Shown here: positions 16,778 through 25,524 of the stretch, in pieces
Numbering within the stretch: position 1 is the first letter of the stretch
Layout: the number at the start of each line of letters is the position of its first letter
Source of the DNA: an uncultured Bacteroidales bacterium
GTDB lineage: Bacteria > Bacteroidota > Bacteroidia > Bacteroidales > WCHB1-69
Direction of reading: 5' to 3'
Length of the DNA stretch: 40,940 bases
Assembly (NCBI GenBank): GCA_905233745.1
Contig: CAJODA010000012.1
Span: 1-40,940 of the forward strand
Translations under genes and position numbers: made by a program
The notes under the pieces: generated by a model
What the model was told of the DNA's origin: nothing
Database searches by the model: none
The model's input: the letters and a program-made list of their open reading frames with translations, nothing else

Positions 16778-18382
16778 ATGAAAAAACTTGTCAAATTCGC
16801 TTTTGTTCTTTTTGCAATTCAAGTGGTTGCAATACAAGTCAATTACGCTCAAAAATTAAAGCCTGCCGACGTGCCTTCCGAGGTGACGCAAGCCATGGAT
16901 TTCCAATATCCATACGTGAAAGTCTCCACATGGCAGCTTGAGGACGGGCAATATATCGCCACTTTCAAGGATGAAGGGTCCGTTGGAAAAGCATATATCA
17001 CAGCGAGCGGTGAATGGTTGCGTACCACTTACGACATCAAAAAGGATGAGCTCCCTTCTGTTATCACCGAATACGTGAAGGCCAATTATCCCGAATTTAT
17101 CATCAGCAACTCATATTTGGAAGAGATGGAGGAGGCTCCTATGCATTACATGGTGGAGGTGAAACCGGAGGGTATCGGCTTCAAGCCGTCACGCCTCTCC
17201 TTCAATGACAAAGGCGTTCTGCTCTCCCGTGTGGACCCGGAGAATTTCACAAACCCGGCAGTTCCCGCTGCGGACAAGACGGTTGCCCAAAACGAGCCCA
17301 AAGAGAAAGAGGCTCAAAAACCCACCACCAAGCCTGCATCCGCTAAAGAGAGCGCCAAGTCCACACCTACTAAAGAAAGCACCAAGTCCACACCCGCAAA
17401 AGAGAGTGCCAAACCCGCTCCTGCAAAGGAGACCCCGAAAAAGGAGCCCAAACCTGAGAAACCCAAGAAAGAGAAACCGGTGCCCGTGGTCACCGATGAG
17501 CATGGAAACGTGGCCATTGCAGAGTCTGAGGTTCCCGATGTGGTGAAAAAAGCCCTGTTGAAGAAAATCTTACATCCTGAAGATCTGAACTGGTTTGAAA
17601 TCGACAACCAATATGTGGCCAAATGCATGAACACCGGCAGAACAACCGCCGCTTTTTTCTCCAAAGAGGGCATCTGGGACAAAACGCTCACCATCCTGCC
17701 GGAAGAGGCCGTCACCGGACCCATGCTGAAACACCTCAACGATTTCTACAAGGGTTACAAATTCAAGACCGCCATTAAGGAGACCCGCGCTGACAAGAAC
17801 GACAAAACCATGGTGGTTTTCTATGAGAAAGCGAACTACAAGGCCAAAGTGCCCACCACCATCATCTTTGACAAGACCGGCAAACTGCTGCGCACCATTG
17901 ATGCCGATCCGGAGATGGCTTCCACCCAAAACAAAGGCAACGAGAGAGACGACCTTGACAAGTATTATGCCAAGATGAATATGTCTCTGGAGGAAAAAGC
18001 CGGTAGTGCCGCCTCCATTCCCGAGAACATCCAAGCTGTGTTCAAACTGAAATATCCCCGCGTGACCAACGTGGAATGGGTGGTTAATGACAATATGAAC
18101 TATGAAGCCCATTACTACAGCGCCCGCGGCAAGGAAATCTGTATCATCAGTCCCATGGCTTCCATTGTGGAAACCCGTTTGCAAGGCAAACCTGAAAACC
18201 TTTCCGCCACTATTCAAGACTACCTCAAAAAAGAGCACAAAGGCTGTAAGGTGCTCAGCTATTACAGTGTAAAACGCATTGCTGAAAAACTGAATTTGTA
18301 TCTGGTTACCATCCAAGAAAAGAAATCCCAGGAGGTATTGGAACTCTGGTTCAACTTGAACGGTAAACCGTTTACCAATTAA
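16778..18382 (+). CDS. Exported protein with three PepSY-like modules and a Lys/Pro-rich linker
   Basis: A 534-residue protein with a signal peptide ending near NYAQ. Three regions (about 27-160, 245-395 and 405-534) share a pattern of a short helix with the D/E-x-P-x-x-(V/I) start (VPSEVTQAM, VPDVVKKAL, IPENIQAVF), then strands with W (STWQLEDGQY, LNWFEIDNQY, VEWVVNDNMNY) and a G-x-(L/W) turn, which fits the PepSY-like (DUF2874) fold common in Bacteroidota. A linker of about 75 residues rich in Lys, Pro, Ser and Thr separates modules 1 and 2. PepSY-like domains are thought to bind or inhibit peptidases; this operon also encodes an S41 protease. It is the first gene of the operon, with five bases between it and the next. 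Confidence 0.85.
   Translation: MKKLVKFAFVLFAIQVVAIQVNYAQKLKPADVPSEVTQAMDFQYPYVKVSTWQLEDGQYIATFKDEGSVGKAYITASGEWLRTTYDIKKDELPSVITEYVKANYPEFIISNSYLEEMEEAPMHYMVEVKPEGIGFKPSRLSFNDKGVLLSRVDPENFTNPAVPAADKTVAQNEPKEKEAQKPTTKPASAKESAKSTPTKESTKSTPAKESAKPAPAKETPKKEPKPEKPKKEKPVPVVTDEHGNVAIAESEVPDVVKKALLKKILHPEDLNWFEIDNQYVAKCMNTGRTTAAFFSKEGIWDKTLTILPEEAVTGPMLKHLNDFYKGYKFKTAIKETRADKNDKTMVVFYEKANYKAKVPTTIIFDKTGKLLRTIDADPEMASTQNKGNERDDLDKYYAKMNMSLEEKAGSAASIPENIQAVFKLKYPRVTNVEWVVNDNMNYEAHYYSARGKEICIISPMASIVETRLQGKPENLSATIQDYLKKEHKGCKVLSYYSVKRIAEKLNLYLVTIQEKKSQEVLELWFNLNGKPFTN
17342..17449 (+). repeat. Four tandem 27-bp units coding a KES/STP linker
   Basis: Units begin at 17342, 17369, 17396 and 17423 and encode AKESAKSTP, TKESTKSTP, AKESAKPAP and AKETPKKEP. 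The first two are nearly identical in DNA and the last is degenerate. They lie in frame in the linker of the PepSY-like protein, so copy-number change would only lengthen or shorten the linker. Confidence 0.85.
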
Positions 18383-18387
18383 TCGTC

Positions 18388-21300
18388 ATGAAAAGATTCT
18401 TTCTGATTCTCGCTGTATTCGGTTTCACCTTCACCGTGTCCGCACAGCGTTTTAATTCATTTTCTCCCGATCCGGCTAAAACCGTCGAGGAGATGAAGGC
18501 CTATTTGGCCACGGTTTCCAAAGACCGGCAAAAGGAGGCCAACGAGATGCTGAATGAATTTTCCGCATTCTGGACCACCGCCATCGATTACGACAACCAA
18601 CTGGCCTTTATTGAAGAGGCCAATTCGCTCATTCGTCACAAATTCCGCCCAATCCCACAATTCCAATCCTACATGCATGCCTATATGGCTTTCACCACCA
18701 GTCCCTATGCTACGGAAACGGAAACATGGGTGAAAACGGTGGAATACCACGCCACCCACAATATCACGCTATTCCAGAAAAACATGCTGCTATATGAGCG
18801 TTTCTTCAAGAGTAGCATTCTCAATCAGGAAGATAACGTGAAGTGGACCGTGGATGGCCAAGCTGAAGTGATGGGCTTCGACCAAGAACCCTATTTTGAC
18901 TTCAAACGCGTGGATTTGACTGGCTTTTCGGTTAAAGACAGTCTGATTGTTTACGATGTGAGCGGACGTTACTATCCTGCCAAATTGAAGTTTTCCGCCA
19001 AGCAGGGTATTACTTACTGGGAACGTGCCGGCCTTCCTGACAATGTAAAAGCCGAGTTAAAGGACTTCGAAATAGACATGCGCTTCCCGAAAGTTGAGGC
19101 GAACCATGTCCAATTCCACTACCCGAAGCTGTTCAGTCATCCCATCATCGGAAGGGTCATTGACAAAGCTGTGCTTCCCACTTCGGAGGAAAAGGCCACC
19201 TACCCACGCTTTATCAGTGACGACAAAACCATCGTCATCAAGAATCTTTACCCTGATGTGAACTACGTGGGTGGTTTTGACCTGCGCGGTGCCTCTATCT
19301 ACGGCACCTCATCAGGTGACACATTGGCCAGCATCACCATCCTGCGCGAAAACGATGTCATCATTCGCGCCGCCTCCAAAAGCTTCCTCATCAGACCCAC
19401 CAACCTGCTCTCCGAAGACGCCAAGGTGAGCATCTACATTGAAGAAGACTCCATCTTCCACCCTGCTGCCAATTTCAGGTTCAACAACGAAACCAAAGAG
19501 CTCCTGATCTCACGACCGAAACAAGGTGTGGGACGCTCCCCCTTCTTCGACTCTTACCACAAGCTGGACATCACCGTGGAATCCATACAATGGACAACCA
19601 CCGAACAGCGCATCGAGTTCAGGCCTATTGTGGGCAGCACCAGCGAACAACCGGCCTTCTTTGAATCGCAAAACTACTACGACGAATCCGTCATGCACGA
19701 AATTGCCGGTGTCAATACGGTAAACCCTCTCTATACACTCTACCAACTGTTCTACTCCGCCGGTTATGAGGATGTCACTATCGAAGATGTCATCCGCTGG
19801 TTCAACAAACCTCCTTTGGACATCAAAGCCATGATGATTGACTTTGCGGCTCGCGGTTTTATCGAATATGACGTCAACAACAACCATATCCACTTCCGCC
19901 CGAAAATATCCCAGTACCTCAACAACCAAGTTAAGAAAAAGGATTACGATTACATCCGCCTGGAATCCAAAAAGCACTACGCCTCCTTGGATCTGTTGAC
20001 CAACGACTTGAAAATCACGGGGTGTGAATTCTTCGTGCTCAGCGACCCTCAGATTGTCAATGTATATCCCATGAACGAACTGGTGACAGTCAAGAAAAAC
20101 CGTGACATGTCGTTCTCCGGACGAGTTATTGGCGGCCTTTTTGACTTTATTGCACACAACTGTGATTTCAACTACGACCGTTTTCTAATTGACATGAACG
20201 TTATTGACACTCTGATCATGTACGTTGAGGATAAAAACGGTCAGATGGACATGTACGGTGACTACCCACTACGCCAGGTTCAAAGCCGCATAGAGGAACT
20301 TTCCGGAGTGCTTTACATTGATGCTCCTGGAAACAAGTCTGGCATGACTGATATCCCGGAATATCCGATCTTTGAGGCTCGCAAAGGCGGCAAGGTATTC
20401 TATGACCAACCCTACGTGCTGGGCGGCGTTTACACCCGCGACCGTTTTTACTATGCTGTGAACAAATTCCGCATCGTCAATCTGGATAATTTTGTCATTG
20501 ACTCCATGAAATTCACCGGGGCTCTGGTCTCCGGCGGCATCTTCCCTGACATTGAGGAGCCTTTGAAAGTCCAGCCCGATTTCTCCTTCGGTTTCACACA
20601 CCATACCAACGGAATTCCCATGTATGGCACCAAAGGAGCCTATGCGGGTGTCATAGACATGAGCAACCGGGGATTGCGCGGTAACGGACAAATAGACTAT
20701 ATCACTTCCCACACCATATCCGACAGTCTGGTGTTCTACCTGGATTCCACCAACGGGTCTGCAAACAACCACGTGGTGGCTGAACAGCTAAGCGGCGTGG
20801 AGTTTCCGCCAGCCAGCATGGATGACGGCTACTTGCACTGGGAGCCCTATAAAGATCAGATGTTCATTCACACCGTCAAAAATCCGATGAGCCTGTTCAA
20901 TGAAACACTGCTGACTGGTAACACCAAAATCACCCCGTCAGGCATGCAGGGTACCGGGATTGTCAAGTTTGGCCAGGCAGACATCTCCTCCCGTCTTTTC
21001 AACTTCAAGCACCATGAGTTGCTTTCCGACACCGCTGATTTGAGAATCTATGACATCAGTAAAGGTGAAGACATCGCTTTTTCTACCGACAACTATAACT
21101 CACACATCGACTTCAAGACGAGAAAGGGGCATTTCAAGGCCAACGGCGAAGCCTCTGTGGTTTATTTCGTGAAGAATGAAATAAAGGCCACCTCTTCCGA
21201 GTTTGAGTGGGACCCCATTGATTCCACCCTGTTGCGTTTCAAGTGGGATGACCCGCACAAGAATGTGGACATAGACAATACGCCGATTCGCGACCTTGTG

Positions 21301-22854
21301 GACATGCAAAGTGTGGGCAACGAACTCTATGCTGTTGACCCCGGCATCGGATATCATTTTTCCGCCGTCACCGCCGAGTTTGATTTTACCAAAAATGTGA
21401 TTTTTGCCCATGGTGTACGATACATCCATGTGGGCGATGCAGCCATAACCCCTTCACACGGAGATGTGACCATTCGTGAGAAAGCTTTTCTGGATCCTTT
21501 TTCAAAGTCACGAATTCTGGCAGGCAGGGAGAACAAATTTCATGAGCTTTACGACTGTAATATACGAATACAAACTGCCACAAAATTCTATGCCAACGGC
21601 TATTACGATTATGTGGATGAGAACCAGCAGGTGCAACAGCTCTATTTTGACACCATCTATTTCAACAAGGAAACCTTCGGTGACGCCAAAATTCCCGCTG
21701 AAAAGAACTTCCAGTTCAGCGACCAGTTCGGTTTCAGCGGACGTGCGGAATTACACAGCACCCAACCGTTCCTCTCCTATTTCGGTGGTGTGGAAATCCG
21801 ACATGGCTGCGACTCCATCCATCATGCCTCTATGAAAATCCTGCAACAGGTTGATCCGAACAATATCCTCCTGCAAGTGCATGATCGAACCAAGGATATG
21901 AACGACCGAAAGGTTGTCGTCGCCATCACATCATCCAACAAAACCGGACGTATATATACCGCATTTGGCGAGGCCAAGGATGAGTTCAATGATGCGGAGT
22001 ATATCAACGTGTTTGGCTATATCACCTATGACAAGAGCTCACATGAATTCAAAGCAGCCTCGTTAGAAAAGCTGCAAGATCCTACCGTTCCCGGTAATAT
22101 CATCACCCTCAAAACTGACAACTGTGTGTCCACCGGTACCGGTACTATTGATATGGGTACAAAACTGGGGCGTGTGAATTTTGTAACCAACGGTACTATT
22201 GTCAACTACATGACTGCTGACTCTGCAGAGATGCATCTCACCACCTCCATCGATTTCTTCTTTAATGAAGAATCCATGAAGAGTATGAACAAATCGTTAG
22301 AGAATAGCACGTCTTTGGATTTTGTGGATGTCTCTTCCGACCAAGCCTACGATATGGCGCTCTATAATATATTAGGTAAAACCGAATACCAGCGCTATAC
22401 CCGTAATCTGGCCTTAGGAGCCCAGCGCCGACTGCCCGACGCCCTTCAAGTGAAGTTCCTGTTTTCCAACATAGACTTCGAGTGGGATAAGGAACAGTCC
22501 ACCTTCAAATCCCAAACCACTCTTCCCCTCATCATCTGCGGCGCGAAGGCCGTTTACAAGATGGTTCCCGGAAGAATTGTAATTGAAAAGCGGGGGTCCC
22601 GAAACAAGCTCTATCTCTATTTTGAGTTTGACAATCAGTACTATTATTTCCAATTCGACAACAATGTGGTTTCCGGATACTCATCCGACAAGGTTTTCAA
22701 TGAAGCCATAAAAAATACGAAACCGAAAAATAAATCTTTAGCTCCGGACAATGCCAAGGGACTTCCTTCGTTCTCCTACAAGTTAGGTAACATTGGATGG
22801 AAGAACAAATTCGTGAAAAAATATTTCACCAACATAGAAGAGGAGGAAGAGTAA
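18388..22854 (+). CDS. Very large exported protein of unknown function (1488 residues)
   Basis: I do not recognise this family. The signal peptide (MKRFFLILAVFGFTFTVSAQ) is clear. After a helical N-terminal region (about 20-170) the rest appears beta-rich, with alternating hydrophobic residues and recurrent glycine turns such as RGASIYGT, NRGLRGNGQIDY (about 760-771), PSGMQGTGIVKF (850-861), FKANGEASV (916-924) and FSGRAELHS (1116-1124). There is no T9SS sorting domain, no C-terminal transmembrane barrel signature and no peptidase motif that I can see. The C-terminus is basic and then ends in five glutamates. The repeated long strands could form a beta-groove or beta-helix, as in LptA/AsmA-like lipid carriers, but that is a guess. 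The stop overlaps the next ATG by one base. Confidence 0.88.
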   Translation: MKRFFLILAVFGFTFTVSAQRFNSFSPDPAKTVEEMKAYLATVSKDRQKEANEMLNEFSAFWTTAIDYDNQLAFIEEANSLIRHKFRPIPQFQSYMHAYMAFTTSPYATETETWVKTVEYHATHNITLFQKNMLLYERFFKSSILNQEDNVKWTVDGQAEVMGFDQEPYFDFKRVDLTGFSVKDSLIVYDVSGRYYPAKLKFSAKQGITYWERAGLPDNVKAELKDFEIDMRFPKVEANHVQFHYPKLFSHPIIGRVIDKAVLPTSEEKATYPRFISDDKTIVIKNLYPDVNYVGGFDLRGASIYGTSSGDTLASITILRENDVIIRAASKSFLIRPTNLLSEDAKVSIYIEEDSIFHPAANFRFNNETKELLISRPKQGVGRSPFFDSYHKLDITVESIQWTTTEQRIEFRPIVGSTSEQPAFFESQNYYDESVMHEIAGVNTVNPLYTLYQLFYSAGYEDVTIEDVIRWFNKPPLDIKAMMIDFAARGFIEYDVNNNHIHFRPKISQYLNNQVKKKDYDYIRLESKKHYASLDLLTNDLKITGCEFFVLSDPQIVNVYPMNELVTVKKNRDMSFSGRVIGGLFDFIAHNCDFNYDRFLIDMNVIDTLIMYVEDKNGQMDMYGDYPLRQVQSRIEELSGVLYIDAPGNKSGMTDIPEYPIFEARKGGKVFYDQPYVLGGVYTRDRFYYAVNKFRIVNLDNFVIDSMKFTGALVSGGIFPDIEEPLKVQPDFSFGFTHHTNGIPMYGTKGAYAGVIDMSNRGLRGNGQIDYITSHTISDSLVFYLDSTNGSANNHVVAEQLSGVEFPPASMDDGYLHWEPYKDQMFIHTVKNPMSLFNETLLTGNTKITPSGMQGTGIVKFGQADISSRLFNFKHHELLSDTADLRIYDISKGEDIAFSTDNYNSHIDFKTRKGHFKANGEASVVYFVKNEIKATSSEFEWDPIDSTLLRFKWDDPHKNVDIDNTPIRDLVDMQSVGNELYAVDPGIGYHFSAVTAEFDFTKNVIFAHGVRYIHVGDAAITPSHGDVTIREKAFLDPFSKSRILAGRENKFHELYDCNIRIQTATKFYANGYYDYVDENQQVQQLYFDTIYFNKETFGDAKIPAEKNFQFSDQFGFSGRAELHSTQPFLSYFGGVEIRHGCDSIHHASMKILQQVDPNNILLQVHDRTKDMNDRKVVVAITSSNKTGRIYTAFGEAKDEFNDAEYINVFGYITYDKSSHEFKAASLEKLQDPTVPGNIITLKTDNCVSTGTGTIDMGTKLGRVNFVTNGTIVNYMTADSAEMHLTTSIDFFFNEESMKSMNKSLENSTSLDFVDVSSDQAYDMALYNILGKTEYQRYTRNLALGAQRRLPDALQVKFLFSNIDFEWDKEQSTFKSQTTLPLIICGAKAVYKMVPGRIVIEKRGSRNKLYLYFEFDNQYYYFQFDNNVVSGYSSDKVFNEAIKNTKPKNKSLAPDNAKGLPSFSYKLGNIGWKNKFVKKYFTNIEEEEE

Positions 22855-23876
22855 TGACGAAGCCCTTGTTAATAGCCGGGCCTTGTGCGGTAGAGAGTGA
22901 GCGGCAGCTCCTGACAACCGCCGGGCAGCTGCATCAAGCGGTGCAGCGGTTAGGATTGGCCCTGGACTTCTTCAGGGCAGGAGTGTGGAAACCGCGCAGC
23001 AATCCCGCCAGTTTCAAAGGACTGGGCCACGAAGCTCTTCCATGGCTCGCTGACCTCCAGCGATCTTTCGGCTTTCGTGTGTGCACCGAGGTAATGACAA
23101 CCGCACAGGTGGAAGCTTGCGAGAAGGCAGGCATCACCGCCTTGTGGATTGGGGCGCGCACCAGCGTCAACCCCACCGATGTGCAGAAAATCGCCGATGC
23201 CGTAAAGGGCAAACCCTTCACCATCATGGTAAAAAACCCCCTGGTGCCCGACCTTAAACTCTGGCAAGGCAACCTCGAACGTTTTCTGATGGCAGATGTC
23301 GGTCAGGTTATCGCCGTGCATCGTGGTTTCGCAGACGGGAACGAAAACATCTATCGGAACGCCCCTTGTTGGGAGATTCCCATTGACCTTAAAGTGCTCT
23401 ATCCAAACCTGCCCATCGTGTGCGACCCCTCACATTTGTGCGGACATGTACAGTGGATTCCCCAAATCGCACAACTGGCCCTGAACTACGGTTTCAACGG
23501 ATTGATGCTGGAGTGCCACTGCAACCCTGCCGAGGCGCTGAGCGATACCGACCAACAACTGACCCCGGCAGAATGGGAAAACCTCATCCGCAACCTGAGT
23601 TTCAAAATCAACGCCTCAAATGCCGACCTCATCAAACAGCGGGCCCTGTTGGAACATGTTGACACCCAATTGAGCGCTCTGCTGGCACGCCGCATGGAAA
23701 TTGTGGACGAAATCGCCCGCATCAAAAAGGAAAACAACCTGCCTGTGGTGCAACCTCAACAATGGCAACAGGTTAAAGAACGCTATCTAAAGGCAGGACA
23801 AGACCCGGCCTACCGTGAGTTTCTGGCACGGTTTTTGGAATTACTGCACCAATCATCTATTCAACGACAACAATAA
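22854..23876 (+). CDS. Bifunctional DAHP synthase / chorismate mutase
   Basis: The N-terminal domain condenses phosphoenolpyruvate and erythrose 4-phosphate, opening the shikimate pathway; the C-terminal domain turns chorismate into prephenate. The 340-residue protein begins with LLIAGPCAVES (GPC at 9-11), then GVWKPRSNPASFKG and CDPSHLCG, diagnostic of type I-beta DAHP synthases. Residues about 262-340 form an AroQ-type mutase helix bundle (LLEHVDTQLSALLARRMEIVD). This order is known from Prevotella and Porphyromonas, where the mutase domain confers prephenate feedback inhibition. The start at 22854 overlaps the previous stop (TAATG) and is preceded by GAGGAGGAAGAG, a rare Shine-Dalgarno-like tract in this window. 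An upstream ATG would prepend 19 unrelated residues. Confidence 0.95.
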   Translation: MTKPLLIAGPCAVESERQLLTTAGQLHQAVQRLGLALDFFRAGVWKPRSNPASFKGLGHEALPWLADLQRSFGFRVCTEVMTTAQVEACEKAGITALWIGARTSVNPTDVQKIADAVKGKPFTIMVKNPLVPDLKLWQGNLERFLMADVGQVIAVHRGFADGNENIYRNAPCWEIPIDLKVLYPNLPIVCDPSHLCGHVQWIPQIAQLALNYGFNGLMLECHCNPAEALSDTDQQLTPAEWENLIRNLSFKINASNADLIKQRALLEHVDTQLSALLARRMEIVDEIARIKKENNLPVVQPQQWQQVKERYLKAGQDPAYREFLARFLELLHQSSIQRQQ

Positions 23877-23881
23877 ACAAT

Positions 23882-25468
23882 ATGTCAAAAAAATATAACG
23901 GCTGGATTATTTTCCTGTATCTGCTCATCGCCTTCCTGTTCGGTGTCTCCGTGGCAGTCAACTTTCTGCCCTCTCGCAAAACCGTGATTATGGGAAGCCA
24001 TAACAACAAACTCAATGAGGTGATGAACTACATCAACCAATACTATGTGGATTCTGTCAATATCGATTCCATATACGACCAGGCCATCAACAGTGTGCTG
24101 CACAGCTTGGACCCTCATTCCGCTTATGCCACTCCGGCAGAAAACAAGACCATGATGGAGTCCCTGGAGGGAGCCTTTGAAGGTGTAGGCATACAATTCA
24201 ATATCATGAACGACACGGTAATGGTAATTGCCACCGTATCGGGAGGACCCGCAGAGAAATCCGGCGTTCGCGCTGGAGACCGCATCATCACCGTAGATGG
24301 AAAGTCCATCATTGGCGCTACCAACGACAAGGTTTTCAAACTGCTGCGAGGCAAGAAGGGCACGAAAGTGAAAGTGGGCATCCAACGTCCCGGGTTCAAG
24401 GATACATACACCTACGAAATCACCCGGAATGTCATCCCAACCTACAGCATTGACATAGCCTATATGATTAATCCGAACACCGGCTATATTAAGATGAACG
24501 AGTTTGGAAGCACCACGGTGAAAGAGTTTCAGGATGCCATCGCCAAGCTTAAGCGCCAGGGTATGACTTCCATGATTTTGGACCTGAGAGGCAACTCCGG
24601 CGGTTTTCTGGACGCTGCCATTGGCGTATGCGACGAATTCCTGACGAAAGGCCAGAAGATTGTCTCCATAGAAGGGCTGAAAGTCCGCTCGGAGGTAATA
24701 TACGCCACCCGTAAAGGAAATTTTGAGACTGGAAAGGTGGTTGTCTTAATCGATGATTTCAGCGCATCGGCTTCAGAAATCGTAGCTGGTGCTATACAGG
24801 ACAATGACAGGGGGCTGATTGTGGGAAGACGCTCGTTTGGCAAAGGACTGGTGCAACGGCAGTTTGACCTGTCCGACAAATCGACCATCCGGCTGACCAC
24901 CGCGCGGTACCACACCCCCAGCGGACGCTGCATCCAACGCGACTACAAAAACGGCACAGAAGCCTATTACGAGGAAATTTACGAACGCATTGCCAGCGGC
25001 GAGATGGGGAATGTCGATAGCATCAAACAGGACAAATCCATAGCTTATAAAACCGTCGGCGGACGTACCGTCTATGGTGGCGGTGGTATCATGCCCGACT
25101 ACTTTGTACCCATTCACCAAGGTAACGACCTTGACGGCTATTACACCGTGGCTAATTCCGCCGCATTGGTTCAGTTCGCCTTCAATTATACGAACGATCA
25201 CAAGGCCAATCTCATGCAACAATACCCGGACGTGGCCACCTTCCTGGCGAAATACTCCGTCTCCGACAAAGAGCTCAACCAGCTTCTTGAGTATTATTAC
25301 AAACTGACTAAAAAGAAGGCGCCCACCCTGTCAGCCAACTCCAAAAAGGAGCTGAAGGTATGGATAAAAGCCCTGGTTGGCAGAAACCTTTACGGAAACG
25401 ACGCCTTCTACCCTGTTATCAACCAGACGGATGAAACCATTCTTAAAGCAAAGCAGGTGATGAAGTGA
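23882..25468 (+). CDS. S41-family C-terminal processing peptidase
   Basis: A 528-residue protease of the CtpA/Prc type. A single N-terminal membrane helix (about 8-28, WIIFLYLLIAFLFGVSVAV) anchors it with the rest in the periplasm. A PDZ domain spans about 90-185 (FEGVGIQF, GVRAGDRIITVDGKS). The catalytic core has LDLRGNSGG, then S296 in FSASASEI and K321 in FGKGLVQ, 25 residues apart as in Prc, forming the Ser-Lys dyad. A C-terminal helical region follows. It is the last gene of the operon; a terminator follows directly. The upstream PepSY-like protein could be a partner or substrate, but nothing shows this directly. Confidence 0.95.
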   Translation: MSKKYNGWIIFLYLLIAFLFGVSVAVNFLPSRKTVIMGSHNNKLNEVMNYINQYYVDSVNIDSIYDQAINSVLHSLDPHSAYATPAENKTMMESLEGAFEGVGIQFNIMNDTVMVIATVSGGPAEKSGVRAGDRIITVDGKSIIGATNDKVFKLLRGKKGTKVKVGIQRPGFKDTYTYEITRNVIPTYSIDIAYMINPNTGYIKMNEFGSTTVKEFQDAIAKLKRQGMTSMILDLRGNSGGFLDAAIGVCDEFLTKGQKIVSIEGLKVRSEVIYATRKGNFETGKVVVLIDDFSASASEIVAGAIQDNDRGLIVGRRSFGKGLVQRQFDLSDKSTIRLTTARYHTPSGRCIQRDYKNGTEAYYEEIYERIASGEMGNVDSIKQDKSIAYKTVGGRTVYGGGGIMPDYFVPIHQGNDLDGYYTVANSAALVQFAFNYTNDHKANLMQQYPDVATFLAKYSVSDKELNQLLEYYYKLTKKKAPTLSANSKKELKVWIKALVGRNLYGNDAFYPVINQTDETILKAKQVMK

Positions 25469-25471
25469 TAT

Positions 25472-25503
25472 AAAAAAAGGCAGACGTCAATGTCTGCCTT
25501 TTT
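25472..25503. terminator. Bidirectional terminator between the S41 peptidase and the peptide transporter
   Basis: AAAGGCAGAC at 25476-25485 pairs with GTCTGCCTTT at 25492-25501 around a six-base loop, with an A-run before and a T-run after. It sits three bases after the S41 stop and 22 bases from the stop of the opposing transporter gene, so it can serve both. Confidence 0.9.
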
Positions 25504-25524
25504 CATTTGAAGTGTTATCAATTA

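Noticed and set aside
17342-17449. CRISPR-like direct repeats
   Set aside because: The repeats are in-frame, contiguous without spacers and encode a linker, so they are a coding tandem repeat.
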